Source of the DNA: Lachnospiraceae bacterium YSD2013
Lineage (GTDB): Bacteria; Bacillota; Clostridia; Lachnospirales; Lachnospiraceae
Reading direction: 5' to 3'
Assembly (NCBI GenBank): GCA_900100895.1
Contig: FMTX01000007.1
Coordinates: 1 to 64,000 of the forward strand
DNA: 64,000 nucleotides
This document shows positions 1 through 6,506 of this stretch, piece by piece. How positions within the stretch are numbered: position 1 is the stretch's first letter; each line of letters starts with the position of its first letter. The position numbers and the translations under genes are program-made. The notes below the pieces were generated by a model that was not told the origin of the DNA, did not search any database, and was given only the letters and a program-made list of their open reading frames with translations.

Positions 1-190
1 GGCTGGGTCGAAGCGGGAGAAATAAAAAACCACAGACTTCGCGCATGAAGTTTAAGCGGTAGCGGTTCGGGCGGCCTCGTCTTTATAGCCCGAATAAACA
101 AGATGCTCGTAAAACTTTCTTTTCGGGAGTCTCGATCAGCCATGAACCCTTTTATTCAGCTCAGAGCGAGCTTAGATTGCAAGTGGGCAT
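1..190. other. Left-edge sequence without a supported gene
   Basis: Plus-strand frame 1 is open from the window edge to a TGA at 46-48, about 15 codons, and could be the tail of a gene lying outside the window. A 7-bp inverted repeat (TTCGGGC / GCCCGAA) around 66-105 might be its terminator, but no T-run follows. Nothing else was recognised. No tRNA or rRNA pattern was seen. Confidence 0.25.
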
Positions 191-219
191 AAAAAAACCA
201 CCACCGGCGTGGCCGGTGG
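191..219 (-). terminator. Rho-independent terminator
   Basis: On the minus strand a GC-rich hairpin (CCACCGG / CCGGTGG) is followed by a run of seven T. It lies about 30 bp past the stop of the 248-742 gene, so it ends that transcript. Confidence 0.8.
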
Positions 220-247
220 CAGTTATCCCTTTTACACAAGCGAAAAG

Positions 248-742
248 TTAGGACCATGGGTCTTCTTTCGCCGGTGTTTTCACACTCATAAGAATTCCTG
301 AGTATTCATAGATGAACCAGTCATTTCCCTTTGACCTGAAGGTTGCATAGCGGGGATTATCAAATCCTTCCTGCTTAACGAATACTCGCCTAAAGTTGTC
401 ACCCCCCGCATATTGCGGAGCAGGGTCCTCTTTCGTGACAATCGTAAGAGGAGCTGACGGTGTATAGTTATTGGCGGGCGTAGCCCCATTTAAATACACC
501 ATCGGAAGATACTTCTTGTCAGACAGTCTTTCTTTTAAGAAGCTTACATCCATCGGTGACATGGGAACAGGGCCGCGTAAAATGTTGATACATTCAATAC
601 CGGCTTCCTGATTCTGTACGAAAATCTCGAGGGCTACAATGAACATCGCGAAGGTGTTATGCGCGTCCTTCAAGTCTAAGTACGGACATGCCTTGAATTC
701 TTCCACCGTGGAGGGCAGCTTGTCAAAAGTATACGCTGACAT
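248..742 (-). CDS. Small hypothetical protein, DUF6935-like
   Basis: The 164-residue protein has no signal peptide and no membrane segment. It opens with MSAYTFDKLPST and is predicted mixed alpha/beta. The ATG is preceded by GGGAGG at good spacing. The overall pattern (a short N-terminal helix naming phrase, a central MDVSFLKERL helix and a C-terminal W-F-Y-x-S strand region) reminds me of the Lachnospiraceae family DUF6935, whose function is unknown. This assignment is from memory and tentative. The gene is monocistronic, with its own terminator, and shows no sign of truncation. Nothing in the neighbourhood suggests a role. Confidence 0.7.
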   Translation of the reverse strand: MSAYTFDKLPSTVEEFKACPYLDLKDAHNTFAMFIVALEIFVQNQEAGIECINILRGPVPMSPMDVSFLKERLSDKKYLPMVYLNGATPANNYTPSAPLTIVTKEDPAPQYAGGDNFRRVFVKQEGFDNPRYATFRSKGNDWFIYEYSGILMSVKTPAKEDPWS

Positions 743-802
743 ATATTACCTCCCATTTACACATTTCGTGGATAAATAGTAACAGAAGGCTTGTAACTTA
801 AC

Positions 803-825
803 ACTACCCGTTTAGGTAGTTTTTT
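803..825 (+). terminator. Terminator-like hairpin
   Basis: ACTACC and GGTAGT form a 6-bp stem around a CGTTTA loop, followed by five T on the plus strand. It lies between two minus-strand genes, so the orientation is unexpected and its role is unclear. Confidence 0.4.
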
Positions 826-829
826 CCAT

Positions 830-1366
830 TTACATTAAATTTGTTACTTCGACCTGGCACACTTTCATGGCTTCAAGCGCATTTTTGTGGCTTTCTACCG
901 TAACCCCGGCGCAGCAGCTTGCGTCTACTTTCACGTGTGTATCGGGCAGGAATGCGCGCACGATCATGGCGTTTGAAATTACACAAATGTCGGTGCATAC
1001 GCCCACAAGTTCAACCTCGTCGTATGCGGCTCTTTCTTTTAACAACTCACCGAGAGATACGCTGCCGAAAACAGGCTTGTCTACGATTGTTACGCCGGGC
1101 TTCTCGGAAAGCGCTTTAAGCTCGGGCACGATTTCCCAGCCTGCGGTGCCCTTAATGCAGTGAGGAACCGGCAGATTCTTGCCTTCCTCTGTTGCCATGT
1201 AATTGTCAGCGTGTGTATCTCTGGTAAAAAAAACATCCTCGCCGGCCTCAAACGCGTCATTTACTTTCTTAATTATCGAGGGGATAACCTTCACAGCCTC
1301 GGCGTTTTCAAGCGCCCCTGTGGTGAAATCCACCTGCATATCCACAACTACCAATGCTTTTTTCAT
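830..1366 (-). CDS. Cysteine hydrolase of the isochorismatase/nicotinamidase family
   Basis: The 178-residue protein has the full isochorismatase-like signature: Asp in VVDMQVDF (about residue 9-12), Lys in DKPVFGS (about 97) and the nucleophilic Cys in GVCTDICV (about 124), preceded by a cis-peptide-type V-G segment. HCIKGTAGWE in the middle is typical of nicotinamidase-type members, which hydrolyse nicotinamide to nicotinate in NAD salvage. Nicotinamidase is therefore the most likely function, but related amidohydrolases cannot be excluded. A good ribosome site (GGAGGTATACGA) sits before the ATG. A weak promoter with TATAAT at 1396-1401 lies just upstream. Confidence 0.88.
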   Translation of the reverse strand: MKKALVVVDMQVDFTTGALENAEAVKVIPSIIKKVNDAFEAGEDVFFTRDTHADNYMATEEGKNLPVPHCIKGTAGWEIVPELKALSEKPGVTIVDKPVFGSVSLGELLKERAAYDEVELVGVCTDICVISNAMIVRAFLPDTHVKVDASCCAGVTVESHKNALEAMKVCQVEVTNLM

Positions 1367-1414
1367 TCGTATACCTCCAAAAGTTTTGTGTAACCATTAT
1401 ATGAGTTTTTGATG

Positions 1415-1447
1415 CAAAAAGAAAGCGATCCTCTCATCGAGAACCGC
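1415..1447 (-). terminator. Rho-independent terminator of the candidate RNA
   Basis: On the minus strand GCGGTTCTC-gat-GAGAGGATCGC forms a stem followed by TTTCTTTTT. It lies about 50 bp before the next gene in the same direction. Confidence 0.7.
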
Positions 1448-1648
1448 AATCCTTGTATAGTATATTGGCATTTGTAAATTGGTAACCGTTTGGATTTTGA
1501 GAACTGTGGTTGCGACAGTATGCCGCAACCGTTGCGAATCTCGGCAAAAGGGATTAAGCCTGATTCGCGTTCCCAAGATTATTAGTTTGAGTTGGAAGTT
1601 AATTATGTACCGGATGCTCCCGGGTGGGTTAGCTGTAGCTAACTTACA
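1415..1648 (-). ncRNA. Candidate structured small RNA with metal-regulated promoter
   Basis: On the minus strand a promoter (TTGACA at 1678-1683, 17-bp spacer, TATTAT at 1655-1660) would start an RNA near 1648. The RNA would contain a hairpin from GCGAATC (1534-1540) and GATTCGC (1562-1568) with an inner GGC/GCC extension, a second perfect 7-bp hairpin GGTTGCG (1508-1514) / CGCAACC (1524-1530), and an intrinsic terminator at 1415-1447. No open reading frame with a ribosome site was seen. It could instead be a long 5' leader for the hydrolase gene, but the terminator before that gene favours a separate RNA of about 230 nt or an attenuated leader. The family was not recognised. Confidence 0.5.
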
Positions 1649-1683
1649 TGTATTATAATAGTTACCTATTGCTAACTTGTCAA
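1628..1683 (-). promoter_or_regulatory. Minus-strand promoter with two DtxR/IdeR-like boxes
   Basis: Two related 16-bp palindromes occur: GTTAGCTGTAGCTAAC (1628-1643, perfect apart from the 2-bp centre) and GTTACCTATTGCTAAC (1661-1676). Both resemble the GGTTAG-CTAACC core of DtxR/IdeR operators. The second lies exactly in the 17-bp spacer of a TTGACA...TATTAT promoter and the first covers the probable start region, a typical repressor layout. A DtxR-family gene lies next door, reading away. Confidence 0.6.
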
Positions 1684-1705
1684 GTGTTTTTTTATATCTT
1701 TTTTA

Positions 1706-1735
1706 TTGATTGTGGATGTGTTGCAATGCTATACT
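1706..1735 (+). promoter_or_regulatory. Promoter of the DtxR-like gene
   Basis: TTGATT (1706-1711) and TATACT (1730-1735) are separated by 18 bp and lie about 50 bp before the ATG at 1786. Confidence 0.6.
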
Positions 1736-1785
1736 AAGTTTAAGCTTTTATGGGAATCTACTATTCGACTCGGAGGTTAACGCAT

Positions 1786-2142
1786 ATGCAAGAATCAGGC
1801 GAAATGTATTTAGAGACAATACTTGTTCTTTCCAAGAAGAACGCGGTTGTTCGTTCCATAGATATTTGTGAAGAGATGGGCTATTCCAAGCCTTCCGTTT
1901 CCAGAGCGATGTCAATTCTTCGAAACGGCGGATATATCGAAATGGATGCCAAGAACTACATTACCCTCACAGATTCCGGCCGTGCTATTGCCGAGAAGAT
2001 TTACGATCGCCACAAGTGCCTTTCCGCACTTCTTGAAAGCATCGGCGTCGACCCTAAGACCGCTGCCGAGGATGCGTGCAAGATTGAGCACGTTATCAGT
2101 GACAAGACCTTTAAAGCTGTTAAGAAATTTATTAAAAAGTAG
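1786..2142 (+). CDS. DtxR/MntR-family metal-dependent transcriptional regulator
   Basis: The 118-residue protein has the N-terminal winged helix-turn-helix of the DtxR/MntR/IdeR family: E-S-G-E-M-Y-L-E-T-I at the start, a recognition region YSKPSVSRAMSILRNGGYI, then the helical dimerisation region with KIEHVISDKTFKAVKKF, where the E-H pair matches a family metal-ligand region. The C-terminal SH3-like domain of DtxR is absent, as in MntR-type short members. The ATG at 1786 was chosen because CGGAGG sits 9 bp upstream; an earlier in-frame start at 1750 lacks a site. It probably senses iron or manganese and is the best candidate to bind the boxes at 1628-1676. Confidence 0.85.
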   Translation: MQESGEMYLETILVLSKKNAVVRSIDICEEMGYSKPSVSRAMSILRNGGYIEMDAKNYITLTDSGRAIAEKIYDRHKCLSALLESIGVDPKTAAEDACKIEHVISDKTFKAVKKFIKK

Positions 2143-2180
2143 GCGCTTTCTTTGGCCTATATATGTAACGGAGGTACCAC

Positions 2181-2213
2181 TATGGTTATGTTCTTAAGGA
2201 TGCGAAATATCTG
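2181..2213 (+). other. Ten-codon open frame with strong ribosome site
   Basis: CGGAGG is followed at good spacing by ATG and ten codons (MVMFLRMRNI) to a TGA. It lies between the DtxR-like gene and a 30-nt palindrome, upstream of the kinase-GNAT gene. It may be a leader peptide or the remnant of a lost gene; coding cannot be judged at this length. Confidence 0.25.
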
Positions 2214-2216
2214 ATA

Positions 2217-2246
2217 GCATGAAGCTGTTTATAAATAGTTTCATGC
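2217..2246. repeat. Near-perfect 30-nt palindrome
   Basis: GCATGAA at 2217-2223 and TTCATGC at 2240-2246 bound a 30-nt inverted repeat centred on TTTATAAA. The few non-Watson-Crick positions become G-U pairs in RNA. No T-run follows, so it is a hairpin or operator rather than a classical terminator. Confidence 0.5.
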
Positions 2247-2289
2247 TTAGTTACGTTACAAGCAGACTATTTATAAGGAGAACATTATT

Positions 2290-3387
2290 ATGATATTTGC
2301 AGACAATTGTATAAAGAAACAGTTACGAAACGTGTATTTTATTACAGGCACGCCTTGCGGCGGCAAGACCACCGTGTCACGCGCCCTTGGCAAGAAGTAC
2401 GGAATTCCCGTATACGACATTGATGAGCAGTTTCCTCATCATCAAGCTATGTCCGACCCCGAGTCGCAGCCTAACATGAATCGCCGGTTTAAGAATGCCG
2501 ATGAGTTCTTCGGTCGTTCGGTTGCGGAGTACAAGCAGTGGCTGATTGACAATCTTCGTGAGCAGACCGATTTTATAATTCTTGATTTAATCAAGCTTTC
2601 GCAGAACGGACCGGTTATATGCGACTGCCATTTGACTATGGATGAAATCAGTCGATTGTCCGATTCTTCACACGCGGCGTTCATGATTACAGACCCCACC
2701 GACCTTGTGGAGACCTACTGTGACCGTCCCGATCATCAGGACTTCAGTGATTATCTTCACAGCGCTTCCGATTACGAGGCTGCCAAGAGAACTGTCACCG
2801 AGACCTTGTACTCGCTGAATATGACAAATTATAAGGCGATTAAGGAAAGTGAGTTTTTCTGGGTTGAAAGAGATACCGATCGCAGTGTAGAGGATACCGT
2901 GGCACTGGTTGAGGAACATTTCGGCTGGAGACCTCTTAAGAATTTCGAGATTAAGAAAGTTGAGAAGGATACGAAGTTTGCGGCAGAATTCTTGTCTTAC
3001 GTGGAGAATTGCTCGTGGGTTGAGGTTCGAGACCATCTGGCAGGACTAGTTCGCGGCTGGCAGTTCAGCGACTGGGAGACGATGTTTGCGGCCGTTGAAG
3101 ACGGCAAGATTGTGGGAATGGCTTCGGCTCTTAAGACCGACTACTACCCGCTTCCGGAAATTACCCCCTGGGTATCTTCCATATTCGTCTCTGAAAGTCA
3201 TCGCGGGCTTCGCATCAGCGGTAAGCTCATCGATTACGCCAATGAATATTTGCGTGGGCTGGGGTTCCGTCAGAGTTACATTCCTTCGGAGTATGTGGGG
3301 CTGTATGAGCACTACGGATATCACTACGTTAAGGAAATCGAGAATTACGGCGGATACACGGATCACTTGTATGTGAAAGAAATATAG
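2290..3387 (+). CDS. P-loop kinase-like domain fused to GNAT acetyltransferase
   Basis: The 365-residue protein joins two domains. Residues 14-200 form a small P-loop kinase-like NTPase, with Walker A GTPCGGKT at 20-27, a DIDE acidic pair, and a helical lid region, resembling shikimate/adenylate-kinase-type folds. Residues 215-365 form a GNAT N-acetyltransferase with the acetyl-CoA-binding loop in SHRGLRISGKLIDYA and a C-terminal Y-E-H-Y-G-Y strand motif. Substrates of both halves are unknown. The ATG follows AAGGAG. The gene stands alone, with a terminator at 3409. The fusion is continuous, with no frameshift, so the joining looks genuine. Confidence 0.8.
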   Translation: MIFADNCIKKQLRNVYFITGTPCGGKTTVSRALGKKYGIPVYDIDEQFPHHQAMSDPESQPNMNRRFKNADEFFGRSVAEYKQWLIDNLREQTDFIILDLIKLSQNGPVICDCHLTMDEISRLSDSSHAAFMITDPTDLVETYCDRPDHQDFSDYLHSASDYEAAKRTVTETLYSLNMTNYKAIKESEFFWVERDTDRSVEDTVALVEEHFGWRPLKNFEIKKVEKDTKFAAEFLSYVENCSWVEVRDHLAGLVRGWQFSDWETMFAAVEDGKIVGMASALKTDYYPLPEITPWVSSIFVSESHRGLRISGKLIDYANEYLRGLGFRQSYIPSEYVGLYEHYGYHYVKEIENYGGYTDHLYVKEI

Positions 3388-3408
3388 TTTTCTCGCTACA
3401 TTAATTGC

Positions 3409-3437
3409 GGGGCGGCAGATATCTGTCGCCCCGTTTT
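3409..3437 (+). terminator. Rho-independent terminator
   Basis: A long GC stem (GGGGCGGCAG / CTGTCGCCCC) is followed by TTTTATT just after the kinase-GNAT gene. Confidence 0.85.
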
Positions 3438-3466
3438 ATTATGGTCTGTATATAAATGTAAGGCCG

Positions 3467-3973
3467 TCATATGTTTTCTCTCTTTATTACCATATTGCAA
3501 CGATCCCAAAGCTCGTCTTTGTAGGCGAAAGCCTTGGGTGTGGTCTTGCGTTCCGTGAATCCTGCTTTTTCATAGCATCGCTTGGCTCTTGCGTTTTCAG
3601 GAAACACATTCAGGTGGACCGCTATCGCGTCCGGGTTTGTAAAGGCTTGTTCGGTCGCAAGTTTAAGCATCTCGCGTGCCGTTCCCTTTCCCCTGCGCTC
3701 CGGGTCAACGACGATGAATTTGAGCATGCCTTCTTTGGTCTCTTGATTATAAGCGTAGATGAAGAAGCCTACGGCTGTGTCGTCGTCATCAGTTGCTACA
3801 TAGGGTGCGTCGCCGAAGTTTTGACCGTTTTCTTTGAGCGTGACCTCGAAATTCTCCCGTTCCAGAGGATAACTGAATCTGTTCGCGCTCCAGAATGCGT
3901 GTGTGCGCTCGTCGGTTATCCAGGTTTTTATAGTATCAAAATCCTTGTCGGGATTGAATTCTCTTAGTTTCAT
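3467..3973 (-). CDS. GNAT family N-acetyltransferase
   Basis: The 168-residue protein is a single GNAT domain. Motif A, with the pyrophosphate-binding loop, is seen in VVDPERRGKGTAREMLKLA, and the late N-A-x-A-K-R-C-Y-E-K-A-G-F block is motif B of the RimI/RimJ-like branch. The substrate cannot be read from the sequence. The start was placed at 3973 because GGAGG lies 7 bp upstream of that ATG; the ATG five codons earlier would overlap the ribosome site. The gene is monocistronic. An inverted repeat at 4047-4085 lies upstream. Confidence 0.88.
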   Translation of the reverse strand: MKLREFNPDKDFDTIKTWITDERTHAFWSANRFSYPLERENFEVTLKENGQNFGDAPYVATDDDDTAVGFFIYAYNQETKEGMLKFIVVDPERRGKGTAREMLKLATEQAFTNPDAIAVHLNVFPENARAKRCYEKAGFTERKTTPKAFAYKDELWDRCNMVIKRENI

Positions 3974-4046
3974 AACTGTAACCTCCATAATGCTATGCTC
4001 AATTCTATCATATTATTGGGATTGTGTATCGGAAATAATATGTTTT

Positions 4047-4085
4047 AGCGGGTCTGCCGATTATTTTTCGGGACGTAGACCCGCT
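4047..4085. repeat. Inverted repeat between divergent transcripts
   Basis: AGCGGGTCT (4047-4055) and AGACCCGCT (4077-4085) are perfect 9-bp arms around a 21-nt loop. No clear T-run follows on either strand. Confidence 0.5.
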
Positions 4086-4113
4086 ATTCATATCCTCAGT
4101 TTGAATTTCGGCG

Positions 4114-4135
4114 AAATCCCGATAGTGCGGGATTT
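4114..4135 (-). terminator. Possible terminator of the 4152-4754 gene
   Basis: AAATCCC and GGGATTT form a 7-bp stem about 20 bp past the stop codon. The T-run is poor (GATTTCG), so confidence is limited. Confidence 0.45.
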
Positions 4136-4151
4136 ATGGAGTTGCCACGCG

Positions 4152-4754
4152 TTAAGCGGCTTCGCCGTTCAGAATCTTGTCCATGTTTTTAACTACGTAA
4201 AGCTGAGCTTCTTTGCCGAACATCACCGAAATATAGCTTCTTCCGCCGAGGCCCGATTCCACGCGCCTGTTGGAGAGGCCAAGCTCTGCGCCCTTTTCTG
4301 TTACCGACTTGTAGTTAACTTCAAGTTCTTTGTCATATGCCTCTTCAAGGTAGCCTTCGAGCACAAGCCAGTTCAGGATTGTCGCCGCTTTTACAGGCTT
4401 GAATTCGTCGGTCTCCGCGCAGGCGTACATGTCCTTAATGAAATGCGTGACTGTTGTCTTGCCTTTGAACTTAAAGTTGTCTACGATTTCAGGCGGGAAG
4501 CCGACTTCTCTGGTGTCGCGGGGTTTCTTGGGCGTGGTTAAGGCGCTTTGAGCCGGTGCTGTGCTTCTGGTGCTTAATGCCTCAAAGGTGAGTTTTTCCT
4601 GCAGGACTTCTTTGACCGTGAACATAGTCCTGATTACCTCAGGGCGGTTAAGGATGCTGCCCTCTTCGGTCTCTTCGCCGGTCAGCGGGTCGAGGCCCAT
4701 CGCGATGTTGATTACGTGGTTTAATGCTGTTTCGATTTGATCTTTCTGTGTCAT
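4152..4754 (-). CDS. Hypothetical protein with a C-terminal winged-helix-like region
   Basis: The 200-residue protein was not assigned. The N-terminal 50 residues contain the phrase MGLDPLTGEETEEGSILN, followed by a helix and a Thr/Ser/Ala/Pro-rich linker (about 60-85). Residues 95-190 look like a winged helix (V-K-A-A-T-I-L-N-W-L-V-L-E-G-Y-L-E-E, then S-V-T-E-K-G-A-E-L-G-L), which suggests DNA binding or a KilA-C-like role as inference only. AAAGGAG precedes the ATG. It lies 77 bp downstream of the nuclease-like gene in the same direction and may be co-transcribed with it. There is no signal peptide. Confidence 0.6.
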   Translation of the reverse strand: MTQKDQIETALNHVINIAMGLDPLTGEETEEGSILNRPEVIRTMFTVKEVLQEKLTFEALSTRSTAPAQSALTTPKKPRDTREVGFPPEIVDNFKFKGKTTVTHFIKDMYACAETDEFKPVKAATILNWLVLEGYLEEAYDKELEVNYKSVTEKGAELGLSNRRVESGLGGRSYISVMFGKEAQLYVVKNMDKILNGEAA

Positions 4755-4831
4755 GTTGTCTCCTTTCGAAATTTGGATTGTTGTTGTATCGGATACTGTT
4801 TCTTTCTCCGGCTGCCACGCGTTCCAGCGGG

Positions 4832-5629
4832 TCAGATAAAGTCTGCAAGAATCATCTCGAGGCTTCTTGCATCGAAAGGTGTCTGCGCTGTTTCAAATGT
4901 CAGAAAGAGGTTCTGCCCTAGGAATATGCCATTTCTTTCATACGTTCTCACCTTGGCCACGGCATTCGCGGAATATTCAGGGTCATCCATGATACCGAAA
5001 TGCTCAAGAATCGCCGGCTGCAGCGTGTGCTTATTAAGTAGCGTAAAGTCGGGATATATCGTCCCGTACCCCTTAAGCTCCATCGGGCACTCGTACTTGT
5101 ACGGAATTTCCAAAAGTCTAAGCTTATCCGCAATCATCTTCTCCGACTTCGACCGCACCCGCTCGCCCGCCTCCGTATATATTTCCGGGTCGCCTTCCCT
5201 AAAGCCTTTACCATCGTACGGTGCGTCAAACCATTCTTGGATTGTATCCTTTCGAAGCTTAATTCGCGGATTGATTAGCTTTTTTCGTGCTTCGGTAAGG
5301 TCATAATAAACCTGCTCCAATTTCTCAAGCCCATCCGCCGGCAAAGCGCATCTCAATAAGCCAAGTTGACGCTCTGCTTCTTTCAGGAGTTGCTTATCAT
5401 AATCTTTCTGCGCCAAGGCTTTAATCAGCCCTGCCTCCTTCCTGCCCAGATATCTTCCTGTCATTCCTGACGTTCCGATTCCTTCATCACACTGGTAATA
5501 CTGTGGTGTTTTTCGATTATAATTGGTTCTTAATCTTCCCTTTGGTGCCGATTTGATTTCAGCAGTCAGAATTCTGATTATTGATTCAAGCTCTTTCTTG
5601 TCCATTTCCAACTGATTGATACTTTTCAC
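4832..5629 (-). CDS. PD-(D/E)XK-like nuclease candidate
   Basis: The 265-residue protein starts at GTG 5629, chosen because AGGAGG lies 9 bp upstream; an upstream frame to 5707 lacks a site. The first 155 residues are charged helices, probably coiled coil. Residues 157-255 match a PD-(D/E)XK arrangement: E163 in RSKSEKMIADKL, Y179-E180, then P193-D194 in IYPDF, E209 in ILEHFG, and a Y-x-R-N-G-I-F block after it. The classical Lys after E209 is replaced by F, so any catalytic Lys must be displaced. Similar proteins with an E-H-F-G-M-M-D phrase are frequent in Lachnospiraceae, without known function as far as I recall. The repeat array at 5719-6133 lies in its upstream region. Confidence 0.65.
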   Translation of the reverse strand: MKSINQLEMDKKELESIIRILTAEIKSAPKGRLRTNYNRKTPQYYQCDEGIGTSGMTGRYLGRKEAGLIKALAQKDYDKQLLKEAERQLGLLRCALPADGLEKLEQVYYDLTEARKKLINPRIKLRKDTIQEWFDAPYDGKGFREGDPEIYTEAGERVRSKSEKMIADKLRLLEIPYKYECPMELKGYGTIYPDFTLLNKHTLQPAILEHFGIMDDPEYSANAVAKVRTYERNGIFLGQNLFLTFETAQTPFDARSLEMILADFI

Positions 5630-5718
5630 TTTGAGCACCTCCTTTCCAAAACATTTTCTCCTCCCTATGTGCTCCAAGCCAATCTGCATTATTCGCACGC
5701 CACTCAACCTACATTTCT

Positions 5719-6133
5719 CACACCTTCTTGCCCATTAGAAGATAAGGTGCGTAGATATAAATTTGTTTTCATGCTCATTTTCACACCTCTAAAGCCCTTG
5801 CCGCAGTAAGGTGTGCATCTTAATTACTCCCTGCACTGCGATTTTCACACCTCGCTCCGCTTTTCTTGACTTAGGTGCGATTTTCCATATGCTGGTGGAT
5901 GTTGTTTTTCGCACCTTGGCAGGACTAATCTATCCAAGGTGTGACATGTGAGCTCGTCAGTGGTCACCATGAGCACACCTTGTAATCCATTTTTGTGCTG
6001 AGATATGAAAACAAGTCCCTGCCGATCCGTAATTTTCACACCTTCTGGCATTTTGTGATAAAAGGTGTGCTTTTGCCTTTAAATCATGACAAATCATTTC
6101 ACACCTCGTGCTCGGATTCAAATATAAGGTGTG
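5719..6133. repeat. Seven-unit interspersed inverted-arm array, period 63-64 bp
   Basis: Each unit is CACACCT, then 18-19 variable bases, then AAGGTGTG, then 29-30 variable bases. Left arms start at 5719, 5782, 5846, 5910, 5974, 6037 and 6100. Right arms start at 5744, 5808, 5872, 5936, (6000, degenerate), 6062 and 6126. Arms vary by transitions (CGCACCT, AGGTGCG). In most units TTTT precedes the left arm, which gives the array a direction. Both the within-pair and between-pair segments differ in every unit, unlike CRISPR, where only the spacer varies. No reading frame with a ribosome site was found across it. It ends 90 bp from the start of the nuclease-like gene. Confidence 0.85.
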
Positions 6134-6367
6134 TACAAAGCCACAATACTGCTATAAAACCACTGGTGGAACGCAAAATAGTACCTAATAGCACCTTAAT
6201 CGTGACATCGATATTGTTGCTTAAGTACCGCACATATATCAATCTTGAGAATTCACAGGGAAGAGTCTCCCGCATGGGTCGGTAAGCGGCCCGTTGAATT
6301 AACAGTATCTAGATTAGCATTGTAACACGAAATGGAAATATGTAAAGAGAAATTTTCTTAACACGGT
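6134..6367. other. Intergenic, no gene seen
   Basis: The stretch holds one isolated GCACCTT (6191-6197) that may be a decayed arm of the array. No gene, terminator or recognisable promoter could be supported. Confidence 0.5.
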
Positions 6368-6491
6368 CTCGCAGGGGCAGCAAAAGGAAATGCCCGGGCG
6401 AAGCAAAAGAAACGCTGCGAGGCCGGGCAAAAGAAAAGCTCCCAAGCCGCCACGCCTGCGCAAAGCAGGTGCTGTGAGAGCGAGGGAGCTT
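6368..6491 (-). terminator. Tandem terminator/hairpin cluster after the GH39 gene
   Basis: On the minus strand a stem AAGCTCCC (6484-6491) / GGGAGCTT (6436-6443), with an inner CCTGC/GCAGG hairpin, is followed by TTCTTTTGC. Further on, TGCCCGG/CCGGGCA (6423-6429 with 6391-6397) and CTCGCAG/CTGCGAG (6415-6421 with 6368-6374) interleave. Each hairpin is followed by a copy of TTTCTTTTGC or TTTCCTTTTGC. Confidence 0.7.
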
Positions 6492-6506
6492 CACCAAATT
6501 CAGAAA

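Noticed and set aside
1415-1648. Cobalamin or other known riboswitch
   Set aside because: A GGGAA and an ACTGT occur, but the B12 box and the conserved order of elements are missing. No other riboswitch consensus that I know fits.
5719-6133. Canonical CRISPR array
   Set aside because: There is no constant 23-37 bp repeat. Only two 7-8 bp arms per unit are conserved, the sequence inside each arm pair varies too, and no cas gene is present.
5719-6133. TIGR-type dual-spacer array
   Set aside because: Two variable segments per unit is a shared idea, but the segments (about 19 and 30 nt) look too long and the arms too short, and no Nop-domain Tas protein is encoded in the window.
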